From: CAIKMD01 sp036501365
Lineage (GTDB): Bacteria > Pseudomonadota > Alphaproteobacteria > ATCC43930 > CGMCC-115725
Reading direction: 5' to 3'
DNA: 64,000 bases
Assembly: GCA_036501365.1 (NCBI GenBank)
Contig: DASYAL010000027.1
Span: forward strand, 16,222-80,221
Below are positions 17,652 through 26,787 of the stretch, piece by piece. The notes below the pieces were generated by a model, which worked only from the letters and a program-made list of their open reading frames with translations, made no database searches and was not told the DNA's origin. The translations under genes and the position numbers were made by a program. How positions within the stretch are numbered: position 1 is the stretch's first letter; the number at the start of each line of letters is the position of its first letter.

Positions 17652-18887
17652 TCAGCGCAGCTTGCTGACCTCGCCGTCGCTGACGGCCGGCGCCGCGTTG
17701 CCCCAGGAATTACGCACATAGGTCAGCACCGCCGCCGCTTGCTGATCGGTGAGCTTCCAGCCGAGCGCCGGCATGGCGGGGCTGGTCGGCGCTCCGGTGG
17801 TCGCGACGTTCCGGGTGCCATGCAGCACGACGCGGGCCAAGGTCGTCGGATCGGGCGATTGCACCGTCGGACTATCCTTGAGCGGCGGAACGAGATTGGC
17901 GACGCCGGTACCGTCGCCGGCATGACAGGCCTCGCAATTGTCGACATAAATCGCCCGACCCGCCCGCATCGCCGGGTCATTCTGCGCGACCGCCTGCGCC
18001 GTGGGCTGATGCGGTGCCGGTATATCCTTGAGATAGGTCGCGATTGCTTTGAGGTCGCTGTCACGCATCTGCGAGGTCGAGTCGGCGATGACCTGGGCCA
18101 TGGTACCGGTCGCCGCCGCATGTCGGTCATGGCCGTTCTTCAAATAAGCAACGATGTCGTCCGCCGACCAATCGGCGATGCCGCTGCGCTGGTCGTTCGT
18201 CAGATTGGGCGCGAACCAGCCTTGCAAGGTCGCGCCCACCAGGGGCTCGCCGGTCTTGTCGCCGCCGAGGAAGTTCTTCGGCGTGTGACACGCTGCGCAG
18301 TGTCCCGGCCCCTCGACGATGAATGCGCCGCGATTCCACTCATTCGATTTGCCGGCCACCGGCTGGAACGCCGCGCCGCGAAAAAACAGTGTGTTCCAGA
18401 AGACCATGCCGAGCCGGAATTTGAACGGGAACGGAAGCTGGTCGGTCTCAACCTGGTGGTGAACCGGCTCCAGCGTATCGAGATAAGCGCGGATCGCCAG
18501 GATCTGGTCGCGCGACATTTTGGCGAAATATGGATAGGGCATCGCCGGATAAAGGTGGACGCCATTCTTGGCCTTGCCTTGCTGCAAAGCCGTGACGAAA
18601 TCGTCGTCGCTCCAGCTGCCGATGCCGGTATCGGGATCGGGCGTGATGTTGGCGGCGAGAACGATGCCGAACGGTGTCTCGATCGGCTCGCCGCCGGCAT
18701 AGGGCTTGCCGCCCTCGCTGGTATGACAGGCCGCGCAATCGCCTAGGGTCGCGAGATAGCGGCCACGCGCGATCTCGTCATAGGCTTGGCCGTTATGCGC
18801 GGTCTCATCCTTGCGGCTCGTAGCGGCCAAGGCGATGCCGGCGCCGAGCACGATCGAGAGGCCGAAGATGAGACCGCCATACCTCAT
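17652..18887 (-). CDS. Triheme cytochrome c subunit of a membrane-bound dehydrogenase
   Basis: The protein has 411 residues with an N-terminal signal/anchor helix (LIFGLSIVLGAGIALAA). Three heme c sites are at residues 51-55 (CAACH), 197-201 (CAACH) and 318-322 (CEACH). Size and spacing match the cytochrome subunit of gluconate 2-dehydrogenase and alcohol/aldehyde dehydrogenases, which passes electrons from the flavoprotein to ubiquinone at the periplasmic face. Its ATG overlaps the stop of the GMC subunit by 4 bases (ATGA), so the two are translationally coupled. Confidence 0.9.
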   Translation of the reverse strand: MRYGGLIFGLSIVLGAGIALAATSRKDETAHNGQAYDEIARGRYLATLGDCAACHTSEGGKPYAGGEPIETPFGIVLAANITPDPDTGIGSWSDDDFVTALQQGKAKNGVHLYPAMPYPYFAKMSRDQILAIRAYLDTLEPVHHQVETDQLPFPFKFRLGMVFWNTLFFRGAAFQPVAGKSNEWNRGAFIVEGPGHCAACHTPKNFLGGDKTGEPLVGATLQGWFAPNLTNDQRSGIADWSADDIVAYLKNGHDRHAAATGTMAQVIADSTSQMRDSDLKAIATYLKDIPAPHQPTAQAVAQNDPAMRAGRAIYVDNCEACHAGDGTGVANLVPPLKDSPTVQSPDPTTLARVVLHGTRNVATTGAPTSPAMPALGWKLTDQQAAAVLTYVRNSWGNAAPAVSDGEVSKLR

Positions 18888-20650
18888 GCTGGCACCAGTG
18901 GCCCGGGATGCTTGAGATACTGATTGACCAGCGCGTCGGCCGCCCAGAAGGTGAGCGCACCGATGGTGCCGGTCGGATTGTAGCCACCGTTCTGCGGGAA
19001 CACCGTCGCGCCGGTCACAAAGAGATTGGACACGTCCCAGCTCTGCAGATAGCGGTTAAGCGCGCTGGTCTTCGGATCGGTGCCCATCACCGCGCCGCCG
19101 CAGGTATGCGTCGTCTGGTAATCGGTGATCGTATAGGGGCCGGTGCGCGGTTTTTTGTCGATCTTCTTCGGTCCCATCTTCTCGACCACCTCGGCGAGGC
19201 GATCGGTCAGGTATTGCGACATCTTCAATTCGTTCGGATGGAAATCGAAATTGATGCGCAGCAGCTTGCGGCCGAGCGGGTCGGTATAGGTCGGGTCGAG
19301 ATCGAGATAGGCGTCGCGATAGCTGTAGCAGCTGCCATGCGTCGCGCATTGGTAGGCGGTGAGATAATTGTCGGCCATCGCCTTCTTCCAACCCGCCCCC
19401 CAGATGGGCGTGCCTTTCGGCAGGATCGAGCCGAGGATCGGCCGGCCATTGGTCTGTACCGCGCCCATATAGCCGCCGCCGACGAAACCCAACGGGCCAT
19501 GGTCGAAATTGTCGCCGTTGAATTCATCGATGCACATGCCGATCGCGCCCGAAGCGATGAACGGATTGAATATCTTGTTATCGAAGAACGCGTTGACGCT
19601 CGACGTGACCTGATAGGAATAGTTGCGGCCAATGACGCCCTGGCCGGTCGTCGGATCATAGGGAGTGCCGATGCCCGAGAGCAGCAGCAGGTGAACGTTG
19701 AAGAGCTGGAAGGCGCAGAGCAGCACGAGTTCAGCCGGCTGCTCCCATTCCTCGCCATCGGAATCGACATAAGTCACGCCGGTCGCGCGCTTGCCGGAGC
19801 CGTCGAGATTGATGCGCGTCACCTCGCAGAGCGTGCGCGCCTCGAAATTCGGCCGCCGCACCAAGATCGGCAGCAGCGTCGTCTGCGGGCTCGCTTTCGA
19901 ATAATTGCCGCAGCCGAACCATTCGCAAAAGCCGCAATAGGTGCAGGGCCCAAGCGCGACACCGAGCGGGTTGGTGTAGGCCTGCGACAGATTCCCCGAG
20001 GGCTGCGGGAAAGGATGGTAGCCGAGTTCCTTCGCCGCTTGAGCGAACAACGTCGGGCCGTAGGGCTGTTTTTGCGGCGGCGTCGGGTAGTCGCGCGAGC
20101 GCGCGCCTTCGAACGGATTGCCGCCGTCCTGCTTCGCGCCCTTGATGTTGCCGGCCTTGCCGGAGGTGCCGCAGAGATATTCGAACCTGTCGTAGCCCGA
20201 TTCAAGCTCGTCATAGGTGACGCCCCAATCCTGGATCGTCATGTCCTCGGGCAGGAATTTCGCGCCGTAACGCTGCGTCAAATGGGTCTTGAGCTGAAAG
20301 TCGCTCGGCAGGAAGCGCCAAGTCTCGGCGTTCCAATGGACACCGCCGCCGCCAACGCCGTTGGGCGGCATGAACGAGCCCCAGCTGCGGATCGGCAGCG
20401 CTGTCTGGCTCGCCTTGTTGCGAAAGGTCATGGTCTCTTGCGCCGGACGCAGAAAGAGATCGTGCCGCACGCGATAGCGCAGCTCGTCTTGCGCATAGGT
20501 GGTCGGGAAATCGGTCGCGGTATCGCGCCACGGCCCGCGCTCGATGGCAACCACCTTGAGCCCGGCGCGGGTCAGCGCCTCGGCGAGGATCGAACCGGTC
20601 CAGCCCAGGCCAACGATCACGGCGTCGGCCGCGGGGAGTTTCTGCGTCAC
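18884..20650 (-). CDS. GMC-type FAD dehydrogenase, large subunit (gluconate 2-dehydrogenase-like)
   Basis: From GTG 20650 the protein has 588 residues. This start overlaps the small-subunit stop in GTGA, and the first residues (VTQKLPAADAVIVGLGWTGS) reach the FAD Rossmann motif at once. The C-terminus has the GMC oxidoreductase family segments HTCGGAVMGTDP and NGGYNPTGTIGALTFWAAD. The enzyme class oxidises sugars or sugar acids in the periplasm; the substrate could be gluconate, sorbitol, fructose or another polyol. Export is expected to be by hitch-hiking on the Tat signal of the small subunit. It is the middle gene of a three-gene operon with overlaps on both sides. Confidence 0.85.
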   Translation of the reverse strand: MTQKLPAADAVIVGLGWTGSILAEALTRAGLKVVAIERGPWRDTATDFPTTYAQDELRYRVRHDLFLRPAQETMTFRNKASQTALPIRSWGSFMPPNGVGGGGVHWNAETWRFLPSDFQLKTHLTQRYGAKFLPEDMTIQDWGVTYDELESGYDRFEYLCGTSGKAGNIKGAKQDGGNPFEGARSRDYPTPPQKQPYGPTLFAQAAKELGYHPFPQPSGNLSQAYTNPLGVALGPCTYCGFCEWFGCGNYSKASPQTTLLPILVRRPNFEARTLCEVTRINLDGSGKRATGVTYVDSDGEEWEQPAELVLLCAFQLFNVHLLLLSGIGTPYDPTTGQGVIGRNYSYQVTSSVNAFFDNKIFNPFIASGAIGMCIDEFNGDNFDHGPLGFVGGGYMGAVQTNGRPILGSILPKGTPIWGAGWKKAMADNYLTAYQCATHGSCYSYRDAYLDLDPTYTDPLGRKLLRINFDFHPNELKMSQYLTDRLAEVVEKMGPKKIDKKPRTGPYTITDYQTTHTCGGAVMGTDPKTSALNRYLQSWDVSNLFVTGATVFPQNGGYNPTGTIGALTFWAADALVNQYLKHPGPLVPA

Positions 20651-21369
20651 GCGGGATTCCAATCCTTGCGGCCGCCGATACCGACGGGCGGCAGCGGATA
20701 GCGCTCGTTGTGGTGATCGATCCAGTCGCGGTAGTCGTAACGCGCGCCGGGAAAGCCGAGCATCTTCCATCCGACCATGTCGCGATTGCCGCCATAGATC
20801 GGATCGGCGAGAAAGCCTTCCTGCGTGTTCTTCACCAGGAGCTCGAAGAAAGCGGTCGCGCTCGCGCCTTCGAGCTTCAGCGGGCCCTTTTCCATCGCGC
20901 CGATGATCTTGTCCTTCTGGTCGTCGCCGAGCTCGTCGAAGCTTTTTCCGGCGAAGGCATCGCGGCAATATTTGTCGACCGCCGCCAATGATTGGCGATA
21001 GCGCTGCGCCGGCGTGAGAGGCGACTGATTGCCCTGCTGCGGCGTGCCGTCCTGGAATGGCGGACGCATATAGAGGCCGCGCGCGCTGCCATAGGGGCCG
21101 GCCAATTGCGCGTCGATATAGACGGCGCAGCCGGCGTCCTTGCCGCCGGGGGTCTGCGGATCGGGCGGAATGAGGCGATCGACCAGCGCCTCGATCGTCT
21201 TGGCTTCGTCGGCGTTGAAGAACTTCCAAGGACCCGGCGTCACCTGAACCGGCGGATCGCCGGCATCGGCTTGCCAGGGCAGGCTGCCGGCGATGATTTT
21301 CGCGCTGGCTGGCAGCGCCCCGAGCGCGAGGCTCACCGCGGTCCCGGCGAGAAGATCACGCCGCAGCAT
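20647..21369 (-). CDS. Gluconate 2-dehydrogenase subunit 3 family protein (small subunit)
   Basis: The protein has 240 residues. The N-terminus MLRRDLLAGTAVSLALGALP has twin arginines and a hydrophobic core, consistent with a Tat signal. The body matches the small subunits that pair with GMC dehydrogenases (FFNADEAKTIEALVDRLIPPD, GCAVYIDAQLAGPYG, then a GFLADPIYGGNRDMVGWKM segment). It chaperones and exports the FAD subunit. First gene of the operon. A perfect palindrome sits 4 bases before its ATG, leaving no room for a Shine-Dalgarno sequence. Confidence 0.85.
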   Translation of the reverse strand: MLRRDLLAGTAVSLALGALPASAKIIAGSLPWQADAGDPPVQVTPGPWKFFNADEAKTIEALVDRLIPPDPQTPGGKDAGCAVYIDAQLAGPYGSARGLYMRPPFQDGTPQQGNQSPLTPAQRYRQSLAAVDKYCRDAFAGKSFDELGDDQKDKIIGAMEKGPLKLEGASATAFFELLVKNTQEGFLADPIYGGNRDMVGWKMLGFPGARYDYRDWIDHHNERYPLPPVGIGGRKDWNPA

Positions 21370-21373
21370 GATT

Positions 21374-21392
21374 CATATCGTAATACGATATG
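21374..21392 (-). promoter_or_regulatory. Perfect palindrome upstream of the gluconate-dehydrogenase-like operon (GntR/FadR-type operator)
   Basis: CATATCGTAATACGATATG is a 19-base perfect palindrome with a single central base. Its core TCGTAATACGA fits the FadR-subfamily GntR consensus T-N-GT-N3-AC-N-A exactly. It ends 4 bases from the start codon at 21369, so a bound repressor would block transcription of the operon. FadR-subfamily regulators often control sugar-acid metabolism, consistent with a gluconate-type dehydrogenase. No GntR gene is in the window. Confidence 0.65.
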
Positions 21393-21539
21393 TCTAGCGA
21401 AAGGTACAGCACAGAGCCTGCCTCGCAATCCACCACCATTACGGCGGCGCGCGCACATTGGTTCCGCAAACTCGACAGAATTTTTACGGCTCGCCCAAGC
21501 CGCGCCGGGATCGAGAGGTGATGCGCCTGCCGCGCCGCG

Positions 21540-23255
21540 TTATTTCCGCTCGACCTGTCCGTCGGCGATCGTGACCCCGTAATCGCGCGCCGCGGCTTCG
21601 GGCGTGACATAGCGGCGCGCGAGATCGCGCCGGATCAGCGCGAGCGCGCGCTCGGCGGGCGGTCCCCAGCCGCCGCCGCCGCCGGTCTCAAGCACGACAA
21701 CATCGCCGGGCTCGACCGGATAATTCCGTACCTTGGAGATGATCTCGCTGCCGCCCGCGGCCTTATAGACCGTGACGCAGCCGGGCCGAGCCGCCTGCCC
21801 GCCTTGCACGCCCCAGGGCGGATCGCGCGTGCGATCGACATTCGTCGTCAGCAGACAGGGATAGGTGATGATATATTTCTTGCGGAAGCCGAGCCCACCG
21901 CGAAACTTACCAGCGCCCCCGGAATCCGCGCGCAACTCGAGCGATTCGACGCGGAACGGCAGCAACGTCTCCTGCAGCTCCATCGGGATGAGGCGCGTAT
22001 CGCCATGTGCCATGGTGCGGAACGGCCCGGCGCCGTCATGGCCGTCGCCCGCGCCCCAGCCGCCATGACCGCTGTCATGCGCGAGGAAGGCGCGGCCGTC
22101 GGGCCATTTGCCGCGCACCATGAAGCCCGAATGGGTGCCGAAATGCGCGCCGGTCGCCTTGCCGGGCACGGCCGATTGCAGCGCGCGGATGATCGCGTCG
22201 ATCACGGTCGGCAGGGGGAAGGGATAGCCGCCCATCGGCGCGTCGGGCCGCGCGCTGATGATCTTGCCTTCGGGCAGGATCAGCTTCAGCGGCCGGTACA
22301 TGCCTTCATTCGCCGGCTCGCGCGGCATGACGAGATATTTGAAGGCGACGCGCGCCGCCGTCATGCCGCCGCCGAAATAGCCGGAATTGATGTTGCCGGG
22401 CCGCTGCTCCGAAATCTCGGTGAAGTCGACGGTCATCTCGTCGCCGGCGATCGTCACCTTCACCTTGATTGGCACTGGGTCGTCGGTGATCGTGTCGTTG
22501 TCGAGGCAGGTCTCGGTCTCATAGACGCCGTCGGGGATCGCGCGGATCGCGACGCGCGCCGCAGCCTCGGCCTGGTCGAGAATGATCGCGATCGCGGCGT
22601 TGAAGGTCTCGATGCCGTATTTCTCGGCAAGTGCAATCGTGAGATCGCGGCCGAGGAAACACCCTGCGAGCTGCGCGGAGATATCGCCCATGAGGTCGAC
22701 CGGCAGCCGCGTGTTGTTCTCGATGATGCGATAGACTTCCTCGATCGGCTCGCCCTTCGACCACAGCTTGATCGAGCGAAGCTGAAGCCCTTCCATGAAG
22801 ATGTCGGTCGTATGCCCGCTCGGCACGCCGCCGATATCGATCCAGTGGGCGTTGATGGCGAAGAAGCCGATCAGCGCCTTGGGCGGGCCACCGGCATAGA
22901 TCGGCGTGTACATCACCGTGTTGTTGAGGTGCTGGCCTTGTACCGCAGCGTGATTGCAGACGACGACATCGCCCTCGAACAAGCGCTCGCGGCCATAGAT
23001 CTTCAGCCCGTCGCGCACCGCGGTGCCGACCGTGTCGGCGACGAAAGGCGGCATGCCGCCGGTCGATTGCGCGACGAGATGGCCCTCGGTGTTCACGAGG
23101 CCGACCGCGAAGTCCTTATATTCGTAGACATAAGGGCTGAAGGCGGTGCGCGTGATGTTGGCGTCGATCTGGTCGGCGATCGAGACGACGCCGTAGCGGA
23201 TCACCTCGAGCGTAATCGGATCGAGCTTCGCGGCGGCTTGCGTGATCGTGTCCAT
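21540..23255 (-). CDS. hyuB: Hydantoinase B / oxoprolinase family subunit
   Basis: From ATG 23255 the protein has 571 residues. Family signatures are the DPITLEVIRYGVVSIADQID start, NHAAVQGQHLNNTVMY, INAHWIDIGGVPSGH, and the Gly-rich RADSGGAGKFRGGLG and TGGGGGWGPP segments. HyuB works with HyuA in ATP-dependent opening of N-methylhydantoin or 5-oxoproline; the same fold occurs in acetone and acetophenone carboxylases. It starts 2 bases after the HyuA stop. The long upstream reading frame to 24449 in the same frame is antisense-like noise over hyuA, so it was not used. Confidence 0.88.
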   Translation of the reverse strand: MDTITQAAAKLDPITLEVIRYGVVSIADQIDANITRTAFSPYVYEYKDFAVGLVNTEGHLVAQSTGGMPPFVADTVGTAVRDGLKIYGRERLFEGDVVVCNHAAVQGQHLNNTVMYTPIYAGGPPKALIGFFAINAHWIDIGGVPSGHTTDIFMEGLQLRSIKLWSKGEPIEEVYRIIENNTRLPVDLMGDISAQLAGCFLGRDLTIALAEKYGIETFNAAIAIILDQAEAAARVAIRAIPDGVYETETCLDNDTITDDPVPIKVKVTIAGDEMTVDFTEISEQRPGNINSGYFGGGMTAARVAFKYLVMPREPANEGMYRPLKLILPEGKIISARPDAPMGGYPFPLPTVIDAIIRALQSAVPGKATGAHFGTHSGFMVRGKWPDGRAFLAHDSGHGGWGAGDGHDGAGPFRTMAHGDTRLIPMELQETLLPFRVESLELRADSGGAGKFRGGLGFRKKYIITYPCLLTTNVDRTRDPPWGVQGGQAARPGCVTVYKAAGGSEIISKVRNYPVEPGDVVVLETGGGGGWGPPAERALALIRRDLARRYVTPEAAARDYGVTIADGQVERK

Positions 23256-23257
23256 GA

Positions 23258-25318
23258 CTACCTCGTTTCCTTTCCGCCGCACTCGATGCGGATCTCGCCC
23301 ATCGCCCCGATTTTGAAGCGGTCGTCCGGCCAGACGAGCGTGGTCGAGCCATATTCCTCGATGACCGCCGGGCCCGGCGCCTCGAAGCCGGGCTTGAGCG
23401 CGTCGCGGTCGAAGACGCGTGTCGTCACCATGCCGGCGGCCTTGCCGAAATAGACCGGCCGGCCGGTCTCGGCACGCGCTGGCCCGAGGCGCCGCGGTAG
23501 CCGCGCGATATCCGGGCGCCGCAGCTTGGCAAAGCCCGATACCATCAGCGCCTGGAGCTCGGCCGGCGCCTTGGAATCGGCATGGCCGTAGCGGCGCTTG
23601 TAATCGCGGGTGAAGGCTTCGTGGATCGCGTCGGCCGTGCCAAGGCCGGTGATCGGCACTTTGATGTTGTGGCGCTGGCCGCGATAGCGCATCTCGGCAT
23701 GGCGCTCGTAGAAGATGTCGGTGGCGCCAAAGTCGCGGGCGAGCGCCGCGGCGGCCTCGGCCTCCATGGTGCGAAATTCGGTTTCGAGCGCGGCCACGAT
23801 CTTGTCGTCGAGCAGGCCGGTGAACGTCTTGGCGAAATCGATGCGGGCGTCCGCGAGCAGCATGCCGATGGCCGAGAAATTGCCCGGCTCGGGCGGCACG
23901 ATCACGGTCGGGATCGACAATTCGTGCGCCAAGGCCGAGGCATGGAGCGGCCCGCCGCCGCCATAGCAGAACAGCACGAAATCGCGCGGATCGAGGCCGT
24001 GCTCGATCGAGACGCGGCGGATCGCGCCGGCCATCGTCACCGTCGCGATCGCGAGGCTGCCTTCGGCGATCTCGATCATGCCTGCCTCGCCGCGATAGCC
24101 GAGCGGTGTCGCGATTTGCTCCGTGAGCGCACGCTTGGCGGCATCGGCGGTGAGCGTCAGCTCGCCCCCGAGGAAGCGATCGGCATTGAGACGGCCGAGC
24201 ACGAGATTGGCATCGGTCACGGTCGGTGCTTCGCCGCCGCGCCCATAGCAGACCGGACCCGGCGTCGAGCCCGCGCTTTGCGGTCCGACATGGAGGCGCT
24301 TCTGCTCGTCGAGCCAGATGATCGAGCCGCCGCCCGAGCCGACCTCGACGATGTCGATGACAGGGGACTTGATCGGGAAGCCCTTGATATAGCCGTTGGC
24401 GTAATAGACGGAGTCGACCGAGAACCGGCCGCGTTCGACGAGGGCGCATTTCGCCGTCGTGCCGCCCATGTCGAAGGCGACGACATTGTCGATGCCGAGC
24501 GCTTCGGCATAAGCGCCCGCGCCGATGCAGCCGCCGATCGGCCCGGATTCGACCAGCGCGATCGGCTGGCGGCAGGTGCGCGCGACCGAGAGCAGTCCGC
24601 CATTCGAGCCCATCATGAACAGCGCGCCGCGAAAGCCGCGCTCGGTCAGGTCGCTATCGAGGCGGCGGATATAGGTGTTGACCTGCGGCCCGACATAGGC
24701 GTTCGCCGCCGCGGTCGAGCAGCGCTCGTATTCATACCATTCGCGCGTCAGCTCGGTGCTGCAGGTGACATAGACCCCGGGCAGCATGCGCGTCAGCACT
24801 TCCGCCGCGCGGGTCTCGTTGGTCGCATCGAGATAGGAGTTCATGAAGAAGACGGCGATCGAATCGACCTTTTGCCGTTTCAGCTCCTCGGCGACCTGCT
24901 CGAGCGCAGCCATGTCGAGCGGCGTCACGGTCTCGCCTCTGGCGTCGATGCGCTCGGGAACCTCGAAGCGCAACTCGCGCGGAATCAGCGGCTCGTCGCG
25001 CTGGTAATGGAGATCGAACGGGTCGGGCCGGTTGGCGCGCGCGATCTCGAGCACGTCGCGAAACCCCGCAGACGTCACGAGCGCGGTACGCGCGCCGCGC
25101 CGCTGGATCAGCGAATTGATGACGAGCGTCGTGCCATGATTGAAGAAATTCGCCGCGGCGGGCGCGATCTTCGCCTTGGCAAAACAGTCGAGGATGCCTT
25201 CGACGAAATTGGCGTAGGTGGTCGGGCTCTTGGTGTAGACCACCTTCTGCGTATCGTGATCAAAGGCGACGAGATCGGTGAATGTCCCGCCGATATCGAC
25301 CGCCACCACATGCGCCAT
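23258..25318 (-). CDS. hyuA: Hydantoinase A / oxoprolinase family subunit
   Basis: From ATG 25318 the protein has 686 residues; this start follows GGGAG. The ATP-binding ASKHA-type motifs are clear: VVAVDIGGTFTDLVAFD at the N-terminus, FFNHGTTLVINSLIQRRGA, and VAFDMGGTTAKCALVERG. It forms the ATP-hydrolysing half of a HyuAB pair. No third (gamma) subunit gene as in acetone carboxylase is nearby, favouring hydantoinase or oxoprolinase function. The gene is divergent by 91 bases from a POT peptide transporter, so a shared role in using peptides, hydantoins or cyclic amides is plausible. Confidence 0.88.
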   Translation of the reverse strand: MAHVVAVDIGGTFTDLVAFDHDTQKVVYTKSPTTYANFVEGILDCFAKAKIAPAAANFFNHGTTLVINSLIQRRGARTALVTSAGFRDVLEIARANRPDPFDLHYQRDEPLIPRELRFEVPERIDARGETVTPLDMAALEQVAEELKRQKVDSIAVFFMNSYLDATNETRAAEVLTRMLPGVYVTCSTELTREWYEYERCSTAAANAYVGPQVNTYIRRLDSDLTERGFRGALFMMGSNGGLLSVARTCRQPIALVESGPIGGCIGAGAYAEALGIDNVVAFDMGGTTAKCALVERGRFSVDSVYYANGYIKGFPIKSPVIDIVEVGSGGGSIIWLDEQKRLHVGPQSAGSTPGPVCYGRGGEAPTVTDANLVLGRLNADRFLGGELTLTADAAKRALTEQIATPLGYRGEAGMIEIAEGSLAIATVTMAGAIRRVSIEHGLDPRDFVLFCYGGGGPLHASALAHELSIPTVIVPPEPGNFSAIGMLLADARIDFAKTFTGLLDDKIVAALETEFRTMEAEAAAALARDFGATDIFYERHAEMRYRGQRHNIKVPITGLGTADAIHEAFTRDYKRRYGHADSKAPAELQALMVSGFAKLRRPDIARLPRRLGPARAETGRPVYFGKAAGMVTTRVFDRDALKPGFEAPGPAVIEEYGSTTLVWPDDRFKIGAMGEIRIECGGKETR

Positions 25319-25409
25319 CGCCCGCTCCCGCCCCGACCTCACCGGTTTCCGCCATCGACAATACCGCAGAAACCGGTACCGTGAAATTCGTCTGGTCTTG
25401 CGGGTGGCA

Positions 25410-26786
25410 ATGGAAACAACCTCGATCGCGAATGCCGCAGCGGCGCGGCAAGAACTCTTCGGCCATCCGAAGGGGCTGACCTATCTCTTCTCGACCGAGA
25501 TGTGGGAGCGCTTTTCCTATTACGGCATGCGCTCGCTGCTCGTACTCTATATGGTGAAATATCTGCTCGTGCCCGGCCAGGTCGAGACCATCGTCGGCTT
25601 CCCGGCTTTGCGAGCCACGCTCGAGGCCATGTTCGGCCCGCTCGCGATCCAGCCGCTCGCCTCGCAGATCTACGGGCTCTATACCGGCCTCGTCTATCTG
25701 ACGCCGATCTTCGGCGGCCTCCTCGCCGATCGGGTGCTCGGCCAGCGCCGCACGGTGATCATTGGCGCCGTGCTGATGGCGCTCGGCCATTTCATGATGG
25801 CCTTCGAGCGGCTTTTCCTCGTCGCCCTGCTCATGCTCATCCTCGGCAATGGCGCCTTCAAGCCGAACATCTCGACCCAGGTCGGCCGGCTCTATGCGCC
25901 GGGCGACCAGCGCCGCGACCGCGCCTATTCGGTCTTCTATGTCGGCATCAATATCGGCGCGTTCTTCTCGCCGCTGGTCTGCGGATCGCTCGGCGAGACA
26001 GTCGGCTGGGCTTACGGCTTCGGCGCGGCAGGTGTCGGCATGCTCGTCGCGCTGGGCATCTATTTTTTCGCCTTGCGCCTGTTGCCCGAGGATGCGCCGT
26101 TCAAGCGCGAACGCCGGTCACAGCCTCGACGCACACTCGACGCACCGCAGCGCCGCGGCGTGATTGCGATCCTGTTGCTCTGCGTGCCGGTCACGCTGTT
26201 CTGGGCCGGCTACGAGCAGCAAGGCAACACCATCGCACTCTGGGCCGACGGCTTCACCGATCGCGCCATCGATCTCGGCTTCTGGCAGGGAACCATTCCG
26301 ACCACTTGGTTCCAGGCCTTCAACCCATTCATGATCTTCGCCTTCACGCCGCTGGTCGTGGCGCTGTGGCGGCGGCAGGCGCAGCGCGGCAGCGAGCCGT
26401 CGACCGCGGCCAAGATCGCTTTCGGCTGCTTCGGCCTCGCCCTCGCCAACCTCATCATGGCCGTCGCCGCCTGGCATGTCGGCGACGGCGGCAAAGCGAG
26501 CTGGCTGTGGCTTTTGGCCTATTTCGTGGTGATCACGCTCGGCGAGCTCTATCTCTCGCCGACCGGCCTGTCGCTCGTCACCAAGATCGCACCTGCCTCG
26601 ATGGTGTCGCTGATGATGGGCGTGTGGCTGGCGACGGATTTCGCCGGCAGCTTCCTCGCCGGCTGGCTCGGCAGCTATTGGAGCACGATGGCGAAGGCGG
26701 ATTTCTTCCTGGTCATCGCGGCCGTCGGCGCCCTCGCCGGATTCCTGGTCTATCTCGTTAGCCGGCCGCTCGCGGCAACGACCTAG
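25410..26786 (+). CDS. POT/PTR family proton-coupled di/tripeptide transporter
   Basis: From ATG 25410 the protein has 458 residues with about 12-14 membrane helices. The proton-coupling ExxER motif is present near the N-terminus (EMWERFSYYGMR). PTR2 signatures follow in GGLLADRVLGQRRTVIIG and FYVGINIGAFFSPLVCG. In family members the ExxER residues and a Lys on helix 4 move peptides inward with protons. It is the only secondary peptide transporter in the window, divergent from hyuAB. The longer frame from 25278 would add a polar tail with no RBS, so it was rejected. Confidence 0.88.
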   Translation: METTSIANAAAARQELFGHPKGLTYLFSTEMWERFSYYGMRSLLVLYMVKYLLVPGQVETIVGFPALRATLEAMFGPLAIQPLASQIYGLYTGLVYLTPIFGGLLADRVLGQRRTVIIGAVLMALGHFMMAFERLFLVALLMLILGNGAFKPNISTQVGRLYAPGDQRRDRAYSVFYVGINIGAFFSPLVCGSLGETVGWAYGFGAAGVGMLVALGIYFFALRLLPEDAPFKRERRSQPRRTLDAPQRRGVIAILLLCVPVTLFWAGYEQQGNTIALWADGFTDRAIDLGFWQGTIPTTWFQAFNPFMIFAFTPLVVALWRRQAQRGSEPSTAAKIAFGCFGLALANLIMAVAAWHVGDGGKASWLWLLAYFVVITLGELYLSPTGLSLVTKIAPASMVSLMMGVWLATDFAGSFLAGWLGSYWSTMAKADFFLVIAAVGALAGFLVYLVSRPLAATT

Positions 26787-26787
26787 C

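Noticed and set aside
17600..17652. Imperfect hairpin after the triheme cytochrome gene
   Set aside because: The stem has internal mismatches and the following T-rich stretch is short; transcription may continue into the Pao-like operon.
18908..20701. 597-codon plus-strand frame opposite the GMC dehydrogenase
   Set aside because: It has no recognisable domain, and the minus strand encodes full GMC motifs with overlapping operon starts.
23256..24449. Upstream in-frame extension of hyuB through hyuA
   Set aside because: It lies entirely over the HyuA coding sequence in another frame and has no motif; ATG 23255 directly after the HyuA stop is a natural start.
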